Positions 50,014 to 61,634 are shown, counted from the stretch's first letter. The stretch: 64,000 nucleotides of DNA from JAXMDT01 sp046348685 (GCA_046348685.1 JAXMDT010000010.1:16168-80167); one strand, 5' to 3'. Numbers and translations are program-made. Notes: generated from the sequence alone by a model not told the origin.

Positions 50014-52629
50014 ATGGCCATCGAACTGCCCCCATCCTACGATCATAAATTACGTGAGAAATTCTGGCAAAGCTATTGGCTGGAAAAGGAAACCTATCGC
50101 TGGGAGTCCGATCTTCCGCGCGAGCAGACCTATGTGATCGACACCCCGCCGCCGACCGTCTCCGGCCACCTTCATATGGGACATATTTTTTCCTATACCC
50201 AGTGCGACTTCATTGCCCGTTACCAGCGCATGTCCGGAAAGACCGTGTTTTATCCTATGGGATTTGACGATAACGGCCTGCCCACCGAGCGCCTCGTTGA
50301 AAAGGTGAAGAAAGTCCGCGCTACCGATATGTCCCGCGAGGCGTTCATTGCCCTTTGCCAGGAAGTCACCAAAGAAGCGCGCGCCGAGTTCAAGCGCCTC
50401 TTCGTCTCCACGGCCTTAAGCGTGGACTGGAAACAGGAATACCATACGATCAGCGACGAAGCTCGCCGCATCTCACAACTCTCATTCCTAGACCTCTTCA
50501 ACAAACAGCAGGTTTACCGCAAACTGCAACCCATGCTCTGGGATCCGGTCGACCAGACCGCCATCGCTCAGGCCGAGATCGAAGACAAGGAACTTTCGAG
50601 TCATTTCAATGACATATATTTCGGTATTGAAGGATCAGATGAACGCATTGTCATCGGTACAACGCGTCCGGAACTGATCCCGGCCTGCGTCGGCGTCTTC
50701 TATCATCCGGAAGATACGCGCTACCAACATCTGAAGGGCAAGCAGGCCGTTACCCCGCTCTTTGGTGTGAAGGTGCCCATCCTGGAGGACGAGACCGTCG
50801 AGATGGAAAAAGGCACCGGCATTATGATGTGCTGTACCTTCGGCGATGAGAAGGACATCGACAAATGGCGGCGGCACAACCTGCAAACCCGGGTGGTACT
50901 CAATAAATATGGCAAGATGGATTTTTCCTCTCTACGTCATTCCGGCCAAGCGCATGGCGACCCGGAATCCAGTGCTACAGAAGGTCTGGATTCCAACTTT
51001 CGCTGGAATGACGAAGCTGCGGCACTTTTAGAAAACCTCAAGGCATCTTCTACGGCGCGCGAAAAAGTCATCGAACTGCTAAAAGCTTCAGGCGACTTAG
51101 TAAAGTCCGAACCCATTAAGCATATGGTAAAGTGCGCCGAGCGTTCCGGCGCGCCGCTGGAAATTCTGCCGACCCCGCAATGGTTCGTTAAAGTGCTCGA
51201 TCATAAGGAGCCGCTGAAAGAAAAAGCCGCTGAATGCACGTGGTATCCGGAATGGATGAAAATCCGCATGGACCAATGGATCGACGGCCTCAATTGGGAT
51301 TGGTGTATCTCTCGCCAGCGCTATTTCGGCGTGCCGTTTCCAGTGTGGTATTCCAAACGTAAGGGCGAAGAAGGCAAAATCCTGATCGCAGAGCCGTTTC
51401 AACTGCCGGTAAACCCGCTTTCAGATCTGCCTAAAAGTTATACAAAAGATGAAATTGAGCCCGATATGGATGTCATGGACACTTGGGCGACGAGTTCCAT
51501 CAGCCCCCAACTTTCGGCCAAAGGCATTAGCGCAGAACATTGCCTGGACTCAGACCGCTTTCACAAGCTCTTCCCAGCCGACCTTCGCCCGCAGGCGCAT
51601 GAGATTATCCGCACCTGGGCGTTCTATACGCTGACCAAGGCCTACCTCCACGAAAACACGATTCCCTGGAAGAACCTCATGATCTCCGGCTGGTGCCTCG
51701 CCGCTGATAAAACCAAAATGAGCAAATCCAAGGGCAACGTCGTCACTCCTGTCGAATTGATCGAAGAAAAAGGCACCGACGCCGTGCGTTACTGGGCATC
51801 CACCTCCCGCCTCGGCATGGATACGGCATTCTCTGAAGATTTGCTGAAAATCGGCAAGAAGCTGGTTACCAAGCTGTGGAACGCAGGCAAGTTCGCCGCC
51901 ATGCAGATGGATCATTTGAAAGTGACGCCGACAACCGCACGTCAGGACATTGAAAACGGCACGGTTACCGAAGTGCTCGATCTGTGGATTCTCTCACGCC
52001 TCGCGCGTACCGTTACCGAAGCCACTAAACGCTTCGAAGAATACGAATATTGCGATGCGCGCGTGGCAACCGAGGATTTCTTTTGGAAAGACTTCTGCGA
52101 TAATTACCTGGAGCTGGTGAAAGCCCGCGCGTATGGCGAACAAGGCGAAAACGCCCAGCAATCCGCCTGCGTGACGTTATACCATTGCCTGCACACCGTA
52201 TTGAAACTCTTTGCGCCGTTCGTACCGCACATCTCGGAAGAACTTTTTTCGCATATTTTCAAGGATGAATGGCAGAAGATGGGTTCCCTTCATGCCCGTG
52301 GCACCTGGCCGGAAGCTGCTGATTTCAAAATCAGCGAATCTGAGGAAGCAGCGGGCATTCAATGCCTGTCCCTTTTAGAAACTGTGCGCAAATCCAAGTC
52401 AGAGAAAAACGTTTCGATTAAATACCCTCTGACACGGGTAACACTCTACAAACCGGCAGAGGCGAAACTGTGGGATTTATTACAAAAAACAGAAGGCGAC
52501 CTGCGCACAACCATTAGCGCTCATATTATTGAATGGAGCAATTCCACGCCCACTGCTGAGAGCGTTAAATCACTCGATGAGCAATTCAGCTTGAAAATCG
52601 ACTACGCGGAACAGGCCGACGTCGCCTAA
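50014..52629 (+). CDS. valS: Valyl-tRNA synthetase, archaeal/rickettsial type
   Basis: 871 residues from the ATG at 50014 (MAIELPPSYD); earlier TTG starts add nothing conserved. HIGH motif reads HMGH (DTPPPTVSGHLHMGHIFSYT), and KMSKS reads KMSKSKGN. The editing domain has IVIGTTRPELIPACVGVFYH. The pattern FYPMGFDDNGLPTERLVEKV (GFDDNG instead of GWDDNG-type bacterial context) and the short C-terminus without the long coiled coil match the ValS type of Archaea and Rickettsiales. Residues 308-333 are encoded by a palindromic repeat inserted in frame. The gene ends overlapping a convergent chemoreceptor gene by 4 bases. Confidence 0.95.
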   Translation: MAIELPPSYDHKLREKFWQSYWLEKETYRWESDLPREQTYVIDTPPPTVSGHLHMGHIFSYTQCDFIARYQRMSGKTVFYPMGFDDNGLPTERLVEKVKKVRATDMSREAFIALCQEVTKEARAEFKRLFVSTALSVDWKQEYHTISDEARRISQLSFLDLFNKQQVYRKLQPMLWDPVDQTAIAQAEIEDKELSSHFNDIYFGIEGSDERIVIGTTRPELIPACVGVFYHPEDTRYQHLKGKQAVTPLFGVKVPILEDETVEMEKGTGIMMCCTFGDEKDIDKWRRHNLQTRVVLNKYGKMDFSSLRHSGQAHGDPESSATEGLDSNFRWNDEAAALLENLKASSTAREKVIELLKASGDLVKSEPIKHMVKCAERSGAPLEILPTPQWFVKVLDHKEPLKEKAAECTWYPEWMKIRMDQWIDGLNWDWCISRQRYFGVPFPVWYSKRKGEEGKILIAEPFQLPVNPLSDLPKSYTKDEIEPDMDVMDTWATSSISPQLSAKGISAEHCLDSDRFHKLFPADLRPQAHEIIRTWAFYTLTKAYLHENTIPWKNLMISGWCLAADKTKMSKSKGNVVTPVELIEEKGTDAVRYWASTSRLGMDTAFSEDLLKIGKKLVTKLWNAGKFAAMQMDHLKVTPTTARQDIENGTVTEVLDLWILSRLARTVTEATKRFEEYEYCDARVATEDFFWKDFCDNYLELVKARAYGEQGENAQQSACVTLYHCLHTVLKLFAPFVPHISEELFSHIFKDEWQKMGSLHARGTWPEAADFKISESEEAAGIQCLSLLETVRKSKSEKNVSIKYPLTRVTLYKPAEAKLWDLLQKTEGDLRTTISAHIIEWSNSTPTAESVKSLDEQFSLKIDYAEQADVA
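50935..51013. repeat. Palindromic element inserted in frame within valS
   Basis: 79-base element with perfect 9-base ends CGTCATTCC/GGAATGACG (50935-50943, 51005-51013) and an inner inverted pair GGAATCCAG/CTGGATTCC (50964-50972, 50986-50994). In the valS frame it encodes residues 308-333 (RHSGQAHGDPESSATEGLDS and following), inside the editing domain. In another frame it reads VIPAKR...WIPTFAGMT, the usual translation of this repeat type. The same architecture is seen at 40184. Confidence 0.88.
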
Positions 52630-54692
52630 TTCTTCATCACACCTTGCAAAAAGGTTTCGATCTCGCGCCGGAGCACAGCCGCTTGCTCAGCCAATTGCTT
52701 GGCGACGGTAAGCACCTCTTCCACAGACTGGCCGGTCTCGCCGGTTGCAACCTGCACCTCGCCGATAGCCTCGATCACCTGCTGGTTATTCATCGTAATA
52801 TGCTGAGCACTGCTGGCAATTTCCTGAGTTGCCTTGGACTGCGCATCCATCGACGCAGCAATCTGGTTAATACCGGCGCTGACTTCCTCAATGGCTTGGT
52901 TAATCGAGTTAACGTCATGCACTGCCGCTTCGGTTGTGGAAATAATCTCACCGATCATATCTGAAATATTGCGCGTTGCATTTCCAGTTTGCGCGGCCAG
53001 ATTTTTTACTTCAGATGCAACAACGGAAAATCCCTTTCCGGCTGCACCGGCGCGCGCCGCTTCAATCGTGGCATTAAGCGCGAGCAAGTTTGTTTGCGCG
53101 GCAATGCCATCGATGAGATCGACAACTTCACGAATACGCACCACGGCAGCCGATAGATCGTGGATAGTTTTGCTCGATTTCTCCGCATCGCGCACGGCGC
53201 CTTCCGTCATACGGTTGGAGCGGTCGGCTTGCGCAGCAATTTCGCCGATGGACGCCGTTAGCTCCTCCGTAGAGGATGCCACCGTCGTCATGTTGGCATT
53301 GGCCTGATCCGCAAGGCGAACCACCTCCCCTGATTTACGCGCGTTCTGCGCCACTAAGTTAGACATGATGCTTGATTTATTTTGCATGGTAGTCGCCGAT
53401 TGTATCAGCACTTCAATAACTTTTTGCGTGCCTTGCTGGAACTTAGCAGCAAGCATTTGCATTTCTTCGTATTTTTTCTCTTTTAGGCGCTGTTCGGCTT
53501 TATCCTGTTCTGCACGCCCAGCCACTGCTACAGCGTTAGATTTAAAGACGCCAAGCGCATCCGCCATCCTGCCGATCTCATCCTTACGGCCTGTGGCAGG
53601 AATATCTATATCATGCTTACCTGATGCGAGCGACCCCATGGCAGCCGTCATTGCCACAATAGGTTTCGAAATGCTGCGGCTGGTAAGTAGCGCGATACCG
53701 ATGCCGGGCAGTACGCAAAGCAAAGAAACCAATATAATCAGATGAGTAATGTTGTTCGTTTTAGCGGTGATAAAACTCATAGGCAAAGTAACAACGCAGG
53801 ACCAGTTTTTCGCTGAATCGCCAATCTTGATCGGCACGTACACCGCATAGACTTCTTCATTAAGGGTTGGATCCATGCCCTGATAAGCATATTCCTTACC
53901 ATTTTGAATGGCGTCGACAGCAGCCTTCATTTCACCACTATCACCGATAGGTTTGCCATTAAGCTTAGGGTCGATCGCACTGATATATTCGCCATTGCTT
54001 GCCACGATGCTGACATATCCGACATCAAATGGCCGCAGCTTGCTTATTTTTTTCTGCAGGTCATTCATATCGATGTCGATGCCGTTCACACCGACATATT
54101 TTCCATGAACCTTTACCGGAATCATGGCGCTGGTCATCATCACATCTTTCCCAGCGACCGGGTAGATACCCGGATCATCCATGACTTCGCGTCCGCCGTG
54201 AAGCGTTACCTGATAATATTCTTCGGGGTCGTTATATTCAACGCTAGGCTCGACGGCGACTTCCTTGTCGCCACGGTTCCAATAGGGCAGAAAACGCCCA
54301 GTTTCGTCGGTGCCAGGGTCTTTTCCGGCGTATTCAGCATCCTTACCGTCAAAAGCATTTGGTTCCCACATCGACCAGAAACCAAGAAAATCAGAATTGC
54401 GCTCGACTATGCCGCGCAGCATGGCATCAGCAGCTTCACGCGACGCCAGTCCTTCTTCAACCAATTCTTCAAACCCGTGCGTAATTGCACGAGTGTAATC
54501 CATGGAAACCTGCAGATCGCTTGTGACGTCGCCAGCGTATTGATAGGCCGTGGCGCGCACCAGCTGCTTGGTGTCTTCCGTGATCACATGGGAAAGCTGA
54601 TATAGAACGATGACCAAGTTAGCAGATGTGCCAACCAGAAATGAAAGCACTACTGCCATCAGGATTTTGGCGCGAAGCGACAAATGCGACAT
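52626..54692 (-). CDS. Methyl-accepting chemotaxis protein with dCache sensor
   Basis: 688 residues. TM1 lies at about 9-33 (ILMAVVLSFLVGTSANLVIV) and TM2 at about 317-340 (LIILVSLLCVLPGIGIALLT). The periplasmic part is a double Cache domain (FLGFWSMWEPNAFDGKDAEY; YVGVNGIDIDMNDLQKKISK; VSIVASNGEYISAIDPKLNG), of the class that often senses amino acids. HAMP and a full signalling domain follow, with tip region ARAGAAGKGFSVVASEVKNL. The C-terminus (AAVLRREIETFLQGVMKN) is close to that of many alphaproteobacterial receptors. The ligand motif was not checked in detail. Convergent with valS. Confidence 0.93.
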   Translation of the reverse strand: MSHLSLRAKILMAVVLSFLVGTSANLVIVLYQLSHVITEDTKQLVRATAYQYAGDVTSDLQVSMDYTRAITHGFEELVEEGLASREAADAMLRGIVERNSDFLGFWSMWEPNAFDGKDAEYAGKDPGTDETGRFLPYWNRGDKEVAVEPSVEYNDPEEYYQVTLHGGREVMDDPGIYPVAGKDVMMTSAMIPVKVHGKYVGVNGIDIDMNDLQKKISKLRPFDVGYVSIVASNGEYISAIDPKLNGKPIGDSGEMKAAVDAIQNGKEYAYQGMDPTLNEEVYAVYVPIKIGDSAKNWSCVVTLPMSFITAKTNNITHLIILVSLLCVLPGIGIALLTSRSISKPIVAMTAAMGSLASGKHDIDIPATGRKDEIGRMADALGVFKSNAVAVAGRAEQDKAEQRLKEKKYEEMQMLAAKFQQGTQKVIEVLIQSATTMQNKSSIMSNLVAQNARKSGEVVRLADQANANMTTVASSTEELTASIGEIAAQADRSNRMTEGAVRDAEKSSKTIHDLSAAVVRIREVVDLIDGIAAQTNLLALNATIEAARAGAAGKGFSVVASEVKNLAAQTGNATRNISDMIGEIISTTEAAVHDVNSINQAIEEVSAGINQIAASMDAQSKATQEIASSAQHITMNNQQVIEAIGEVQVATGETGQSVEEVLTVAKQLAEQAAVLRREIETFLQGVMKN

Positions 54693-54803
54693 AAATTCCC
54701 TATCTTTTCTACAGTATAAGGAACTTTGACAAAGGAGGAGTTAACGCCCGCCAAGATCGCACTGCACAAATCAGAGAAACTTAATGGACGTCACTTAAAC
54801 GCG

Positions 54804-57227
54804 TCAGATGTCGAGATTTTCTACCTTGAGAGCATTTTCGACAATGAAGTCACGGCGTGGCTCCACCACATCGCCCATCAGGGTCGCAAAAGCCTGCTCC
54901 GCTTCTTCGGAATGCTCGATTTTCACCTGCAGCAAGGTACGGTTTTCCGGATTTAAAGTCGTATCCCAAAGCTGCTCCGGATTCATCTCACCTAAACCTT
55001 TGAATCGCTGAACCGACATACCTTTTTTGCCAATATCCATAAAAGCACGGAACAGCTGCACCGGGCCATTAATGGTTTGTTTGGCACCTTTACGCTCAAT
55101 AGCTACCGGACCGCCATAAATATCCTGCAGATACGCTGCCATGCCATGCAGTTCTTTTGCTTCCTTTGAATGGTATAGCTTATCCCCGATGAAATAGGTT
55201 TCTTCCACCCCACGACGCGTGCGGCTGACTTTGAAGCCCTCTTCTTCCGTCACTTCACAAACAAATCCACCATCTTCATCGAAGAAATTTAACGCCTCAC
55301 TCAGCACTTCCGCGCGTTTGGTGGCATCTTCAAGTGTCATATCCGGATTAAACAGATCAACCAGCATGGCCGCTTCGATAATTTTCATCGGCAATCGGCG
55401 CTCCAGCACTTCGGCGTGCTGTGTGATGGTTTTTGCCTCTTCGACCAACACACGCAAGCTTTCGCCGGATACCTCACGCTTATTATGCAGAATTACCTTC
55501 GCCTCATCGAGTGATGCGCTGAGCAGATAGTGCTCAAGTTCGGTTTCATCCTTGAGATATGCTTCCGCGCTGCCGCGTTTGATTTTATAAAGGGGCGGCT
55601 GGGCAATGTAGAGATAGCCGCGCTCAATCAACTCAGGCATCTGGCGGAAAAAGAAAGTGAGCAGCAATGTACGGATGTGCGCGCCGTCGACGTCGGCATC
55701 CGTCATAATAATGACTTTGTGGTAACGTGTCTTGTCGATGGCAAAATCCTCGCGGCCAATACCGGTGCCGATTGCCGTGATAAGCGTGCCGATTTCCTGT
55801 GAAGACAGCATTTTATCGAAACGCGCCCGTTCTACGTTAAGAATTTTACCTTTAAGGGGAAGAATCGCCTGGAATTTACGGTCACGCCCCTGCTTAGCCG
55901 AACCGCCTGCGGAATCCCCCTCAACGATAAAGAGTTCAGAAAGCGCAGGATCGCGTTCCTGGCAATCCGCCAGTTTACCGGGTAGATTAGCAATATCGAG
56001 GGCACCTTTGCGGCGGGTCAGCTCGCGCGCTTTGCGGGCGGCTTCACGCGCTGCGGCAGCTTCATAAATTTTTGTAATGACATTTTTGGCTTCAAGCGGA
56101 TGCTCTTCAAACCAGCGCGCCAATGCCTCGCCGACAAAACTTTCGACAGCTGGACGGACTTCGGACGAAACCAGTTTATCTTTAGTTTGCGAGGAAAATT
56201 TTGGGTCGGGCACTTTTACCGAGAGTACGCAGGTCAGGCCTTCACGCGCATCGTCGCCAGAAAGCGTGATTTTGTTTTTTTTGCCAATGCCAGAATCTTC
56301 CACATATTTGTTGATGGTGCGGGTCAACGCCGCGCGGAAACCCATCAGGTGCGTTCCTCCATCGCGCTGGCGGATATTGTTGGTAAAGCAGAGCATGTTC
56401 TCGTGGTAGGAATCATTCCATTCCAGTGCCACTTCCACCGTGATACCTTCTTTATCGCCGATCAGGTAAATCGGTGAATGCAGCGCTGTCTTTGCACGAT
56501 CTAAATACTGCACGTAAGCAGATGTTCCGCCATCGTACACCATATCTGCTTGTTTTGGATCTTCACCGCGTTCATCCTTCAGCAGAATCCGTACGCCGGA
56601 GTTAAGGAAAGCAAGCTCACGCAGACGATGCTCCAGCGTGTCATAATCAAATTCGATCATGGTAAAAGTTTGATCTGATGGCATGAAGGTGACTTCCGTA
56701 CCCTTCTTGCCGTTCGCTTCACCCGTAACTTCCAGATGCTTTACAGTTTCACCATGTTCAAAGCGGGCGCGGTGCTCTTTGCCGTTGCGCCAGACGCGAA
56801 GCTCCAGCCAATCGGAAAGCGCGTTTACGACGGAAACGCCGACGCCATGCAGACCGCCGGAAACTTTGTAGGAATTTTGATCGAACTTACCTCCGGCATG
56901 CAGTTGGGTCATGATAACTTCAGCAGCGGAAACCCCTTCTTCAGGATGAATATCGACTGGGATGCCGCGGCCATTGTCACGCACCGTAACCGAGCCATCC
57001 GTGTTGATGATAACTTCCACCAGGTCGCAATGCCCGGCAAGCGCTTCATCCACCGCGTTATCGACAACCTCATAGACCATATGATGAAGTCCGGAGCCAT
57101 CATCAGTATCCCCGATGTACATACCCGGGCGTTTGCGCACTGCCTCCAGGCCTTTCAAAACCTTGATTGAATCGGCTGAGTATTCTTGCACGGCGATATC
57201 CATTTTTTCTGCGGCTTGAGCGTTCAT
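54804..57227 (-). CDS. gyrB: DNA gyrase subunit B
   Basis: 807 residues, type IIA topoisomerase ATPase subunit. GHKL ATPase motifs are VVDNAVDEALAGHCD, VRDNGRGIPVDIHPEEGVSA and VSGGLHGVGVSVVNALSDWL. The Toprim domain has FIVEGDSAGGSAKQGRDRKF and IIMTDADVDGAHIRTLLLTF. It ends with the GyrB tail (GLGEMNPEQLWDTTLNPENR), which distinguishes it from ParE. Downstream in the dnaA-dnaN-recF-gyrB order typical of bacterial origin regions, separated from recF by 99 AT-rich bases. Confidence 0.97.
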   Translation of the reverse strand: MNAQAAEKMDIAVQEYSADSIKVLKGLEAVRKRPGMYIGDTDDGSGLHHMVYEVVDNAVDEALAGHCDLVEVIINTDGSVTVRDNGRGIPVDIHPEEGVSAAEVIMTQLHAGGKFDQNSYKVSGGLHGVGVSVVNALSDWLELRVWRNGKEHRARFEHGETVKHLEVTGEANGKKGTEVTFMPSDQTFTMIEFDYDTLEHRLRELAFLNSGVRILLKDERGEDPKQADMVYDGGTSAYVQYLDRAKTALHSPIYLIGDKEGITVEVALEWNDSYHENMLCFTNNIRQRDGGTHLMGFRAALTRTINKYVEDSGIGKKNKITLSGDDAREGLTCVLSVKVPDPKFSSQTKDKLVSSEVRPAVESFVGEALARWFEEHPLEAKNVITKIYEAAAAREAARKARELTRRKGALDIANLPGKLADCQERDPALSELFIVEGDSAGGSAKQGRDRKFQAILPLKGKILNVERARFDKMLSSQEIGTLITAIGTGIGREDFAIDKTRYHKVIIMTDADVDGAHIRTLLLTFFFRQMPELIERGYLYIAQPPLYKIKRGSAEAYLKDETELEHYLLSASLDEAKVILHNKREVSGESLRVLVEEAKTITQHAEVLERRLPMKIIEAAMLVDLFNPDMTLEDATKRAEVLSEALNFFDEDGGFVCEVTEEEGFKVSRTRRGVEETYFIGDKLYHSKEAKELHGMAAYLQDIYGGPVAIERKGAKQTINGPVQLFRAFMDIGKKGMSVQRFKGLGEMNPEQLWDTTLNPENRTLLQVKIEHSEEAEQAFATLMGDVVEPRRDFIVENALKVENLDI

Positions 57228-57326
57228 AAATTCTCGAAATAAGTCCTATTTACTGAGGTTTTTTAGTTCTAGTCCTTTTGGCAAAAAATACTAGTTTTTT
57301 CTGCATGTTTTGATGTTTTTTTTCAT

Positions 57327-58487
57327 TTAGTTTTCAAGTTTTAAAAACTGTGCGCGGGGTACGATTTCTGCAAAATCTGCGGCATCTGTCCCTGTTAACC
57401 AGGCTTGCGCGGAAAGGCTATGAATTTCGCCGAATAATTCGCTTCTTCGTGTTTGGTCCAGATGTGCCACCGCTTCATCCAAAAGCAATATCGGGGCACT
57501 GCCCTGCCAACTGCGGCGCGCACGCGCATGTCCTAAAATGATAGAAGTTAAAAGGGCTTTCTGCTGTCCAGTAGAACAGTCTCCTGCTTCCCTGCCGGTT
57601 GCAGTATGATGTACGCGCAAGGTTGTGCGGTGCGCACCCGCGCCGGAACGTCCTGATTGACGATCTTCATCGCGAATGCGGGAGAGTTTCTCTTCCAGCC
57701 ATTCCTCGATGGCGAGCGCTGTCATTCCATCGCGCAGCATGTACTCGGCTTCACCTTCGGCAGCCAGCCTTGGTTTCGGAAACGAGGTTGTCGCCTCATT
57801 AATCGCGTGCTGGAGACGCTCAACGGTCATTAGGCGCACGGCAGCAATCGCCACGCTATATTCGCTCATTTTCTTTTCGATCGCATGCAGCCATGCAGGT
57901 TCGGCGCGTGGCATGCCAAGTAACCGGTTACGCTCACGCGTGCAGTGTTCATACGCTGCTATGCGACCGGTATGTTCGGGATCGAAGCTCGCCGCCAAAC
58001 GATCCAAAAAGCGGCGCCGCGCGCTATTGCCTTCGGTAAACATATGACTCATTTCAGGTGTCAGCCAGATAACAGAAAGATAGTCGCTTAATTCCTGCTG
58101 ACTACGAATCTGCGTGCCGTTGATTTTGATCAGACGCTTGTCTTGTGCTTCTTCCCCGGGCGTATAGCTCATACCTATACTGTTTGCATCACCGCCACAT
58201 TCAATTTCCGTAAACATAGTCCAGCCTTGGCCGGATTCTTTATTCGCCATATCGGAAAAGGATACGCTGCGTAGCCCCCGCCCCGGAGTCAGGAGCGAAA
58301 TCGCTTCAAGAATGTTGGTTTTACCCGCTCCATTATCACCAATCAGCACAACCGGTTCATTGCCAGTTTGTAGCGTAAACTGCACATGATTGCGAAACAG
58401 CGTTAAGGAAAGCTGGGATATAAAACTATGGGCAGTGTGCGTTTCCGGACCGTTTTCGCGGGCTGCTGACCAATGATAGTCAACCAC
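57327..58487 (-). CDS. recF: DNA replication and repair protein RecF
   Basis: 386-residue SMC-like ATPase of the RecFOR pathway. Walker A GDNGAGKTNILEAISLL, signature STGQQKALLTSIILGHA, and Walker B PILLLDEAVAHLDQTRR are present. The frame opens with GTG at 58485-58487, three bases after the dnaN stop; no ATG lies before the conserved LSLTLFRNHVQFTLQ segment near residue 28, so this GTG or a close alternative is used. Order dnaN-recF-gyrB is conserved. Confidence 0.95.
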   Translation of the reverse strand: MVDYHWSAARENGPETHTAHSFISQLSLTLFRNHVQFTLQTGNEPVVLIGDNGAGKTNILEAISLLTPGRGLRSVSFSDMANKESGQGWTMFTEIECGGDANSIGMSYTPGEEAQDKRLIKINGTQIRSQQELSDYLSVIWLTPEMSHMFTEGNSARRRFLDRLAASFDPEHTGRIAAYEHCTRERNRLLGMPRAEPAWLHAIEKKMSEYSVAIAAVRLMTVERLQHAINEATTSFPKPRLAAEGEAEYMLRDGMTALAIEEWLEEKLSRIRDEDRQSGRSGAGAHRTTLRVHHTATGREAGDCSTGQQKALLTSIILGHARARRSWQGSAPILLLDEAVAHLDQTRRSELFGEIHSLSAQAWLTGTDAADFAEIVPRAQFLKLEN

Positions 58488-58490
58488 GGG

Positions 58491-59609
58491 CTATACCCGC
58501 ATCGGCATCAGAACGTAAAGCGCGCCGACGTCAGCCGAATCGCGTACGAGTGCGGGTGAATTGGAGTCATTGAAAACGAACTGCGCATTACCGCCTTCAA
58601 TTTCCGACATGATATCCATGATATAGCGTGCATTGAAACCAATCTCGATGGGATCAGCGGCATAAGTCACTTCCAGCGTTTCCTGTGCCGTACCATGCTC
58701 AGGGCTGCTCGCCGAAAGCGTTAGCTTGCCTGGACCCATAGCTAATTTAATACCACGGACTTTGTCGGCAGCTATAACGGACACGCGATCCACCGATTTA
58801 GCGAAGGCGCCGGAATCAACTTCCATGATTTTCGTATTGTTCTGAGGAACAACGCGTTCGTAATCCGGGTAGGTACCATCGATCAGCTTGGACACCAGCG
58901 TCGCGTTACCGCATAAAAAGCGAATTTTGGTATCGGAGAGGGAGATTTTCACCTGCTCAATTCCGTCTTCTAAAAGCTTTGAAAGCTCGGCGATCGTTTT
59001 GCGCGGAATGATAACCCCCGGCATACCCGATGCACCTGCCGGCAGCGGAATTTCCAGACGCGCCAGGCGGTGGCCGTCGGTGGCAACGGAACGTAGCACT
59101 GAATTTCCATTTGCCTCATGTGCATGCAGATAAACGCCATTCAGGTAATAGCGGGTTTCTTCCGTAGACATTGCAAAACGGGTTTTTTCGATAAGGGCGC
59201 GGCATTCAGCGCCAGTCAGCACGAAGCTGTAAGCCAGCTCACCTTCCGCCATGGCAGGAAAATCATCGATCGGCAACGTAGAGAGCGCAAATTTTGAATA
59301 TCCTGTCGTAATCCGGACTTTGCCGTCGCTCGCCACCTCTTCTATAACAATCTCGGCCCCATCCGGTAGTTTCCGGATGATTTCATAAAGCATATGTGCC
59401 GGAATCGTCGTCGCGCCGCCTTTTTCCACTTTAGCAGTGACCTGATCAACCATCGCGACATCCATATCGGTTGCAGTCAATTCAATCTGGTTGCCGGTGG
59501 CTTCCACTTTAATATTGGAAAGGATGGGAATCGTGCCGCGTTTTTCAACCACAGACTGCACATGGGAAAGTGACTTCAGCAGTGAGGCGCGATCGATCGA
59601 AAATTTCAT
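58491..59609 (-). CDS. dnaN: DNA polymerase III beta sliding clamp
   Basis: 372 residues with three clamp subdomains. Typical segments are MKFSIDRASLLKSLSHVQSV followed by VEKRGTIPILSNI, YYLNGVYLHAHEANGNSVLR (subdomain 2), VATDGHRLARLEIPLP, and the C-terminal VLMPMRV. The last residues form part of the peptide-binding pocket for clamp-binding motifs such as the QISLF in DnaE. Lies 50 bases downstream of dnaA. Confidence 0.97.
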   Translation of the reverse strand: MKFSIDRASLLKSLSHVQSVVEKRGTIPILSNIKVEATGNQIELTATDMDVAMVDQVTAKVEKGGATTIPAHMLYEIIRKLPDGAEIVIEEVASDGKVRITTGYSKFALSTLPIDDFPAMAEGELAYSFVLTGAECRALIEKTRFAMSTEETRYYLNGVYLHAHEANGNSVLRSVATDGHRLARLEIPLPAGASGMPGVIIPRKTIAELSKLLEDGIEQVKISLSDTKIRFLCGNATLVSKLIDGTYPDYERVVPQNNTKIMEVDSGAFAKSVDRVSVIAADKVRGIKLAMGPGKLTLSASSPEHGTAQETLEVTYAADPIEIGFNARYIMDIMSEIEGGNAQFVFNDSNSPALVRDSADVGALYVLMPMRV

Positions 59610-59659
59610 AATGACCGTTTATAGCGTTTCTTATACGGAGAGCAACCGGAATTTGGCTG

Positions 59660-61100
<1,441 letters not shown>

Positions 61101-61116
<16 letters not shown>

Positions 61117-61571
61117 GGTAGCCCTTCTGCTCTCCAACCGTTAGTGTTGCTACGATGTCCAACCTCGTTATGATCTCCCTCAAATCCGCCCGCTATATTG
61201 AATGCGTGCGTGTATCCATTCTCTGACGCCATTTTTGCTGCCGCCGTAGAGCGGCCGCCAGTTCGGCAGAGGAATACAAGGGGAGTATCTTTTTTTGCAA
61301 TGCTTCTTTCCAGCATGGGAAAGAAATTCTTATTTTCTGTCATACCCGGATAATGCAGGAGCGATAACAGTACTGGCTTTTTCCGAATGCTATCCAGGTT
61401 CGGCACGCCGACGAATTGCCATTCGGCTTCGCTTCTTACGTCAATGAGGCGGCTTTCCGGAATGCTTGATAATATTTCCCAGGCTTCCGCGGGCGTTACA
61501 TCGCCGGCAAACGCAGGATTGTTTCCTGTACGCTGCCTGGCGGTTTTGGCAATCTCTTCAAGCGTAGCCAT
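61101..61571 (-). CDS. Rhodanese-like domain protein
   Basis: 156 residues from MATLEEIA (ATG 61569-61571); the frame is open from 61598. A single rhodanese domain with DVRSEAEWQFVGVPNLD and active-site loop FLCRTGGRSTAAAKM, where Cys is the sulfur carrier and the six-residue loop RTGGRS fits a sulfurtransferase. The C-terminus EGDHNEVGHRSNTNGWRAEG followed by LPW is typical of an alphaproteobacterial family. Its 3' end overlaps the start of dnaA, an unusual position just upstream of the initiator gene. Physiological acceptor unknown. Confidence 0.85.
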
Positions 61572-61634
61572 AGACAATAGAATCCCGTCTCCCAACAAAG
61601 GAATTATTGTAGCAATTAAAATTTTCAGTAAAAA

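Noticed and set aside
54726..54956. 76-codon plus-strand frame running into the 3' end of gyrB
   Set aside because: Most of it is antisense to the conserved GyrB C-terminus; the first 25 codons lie in the intergenic gap and show nothing recognisable.
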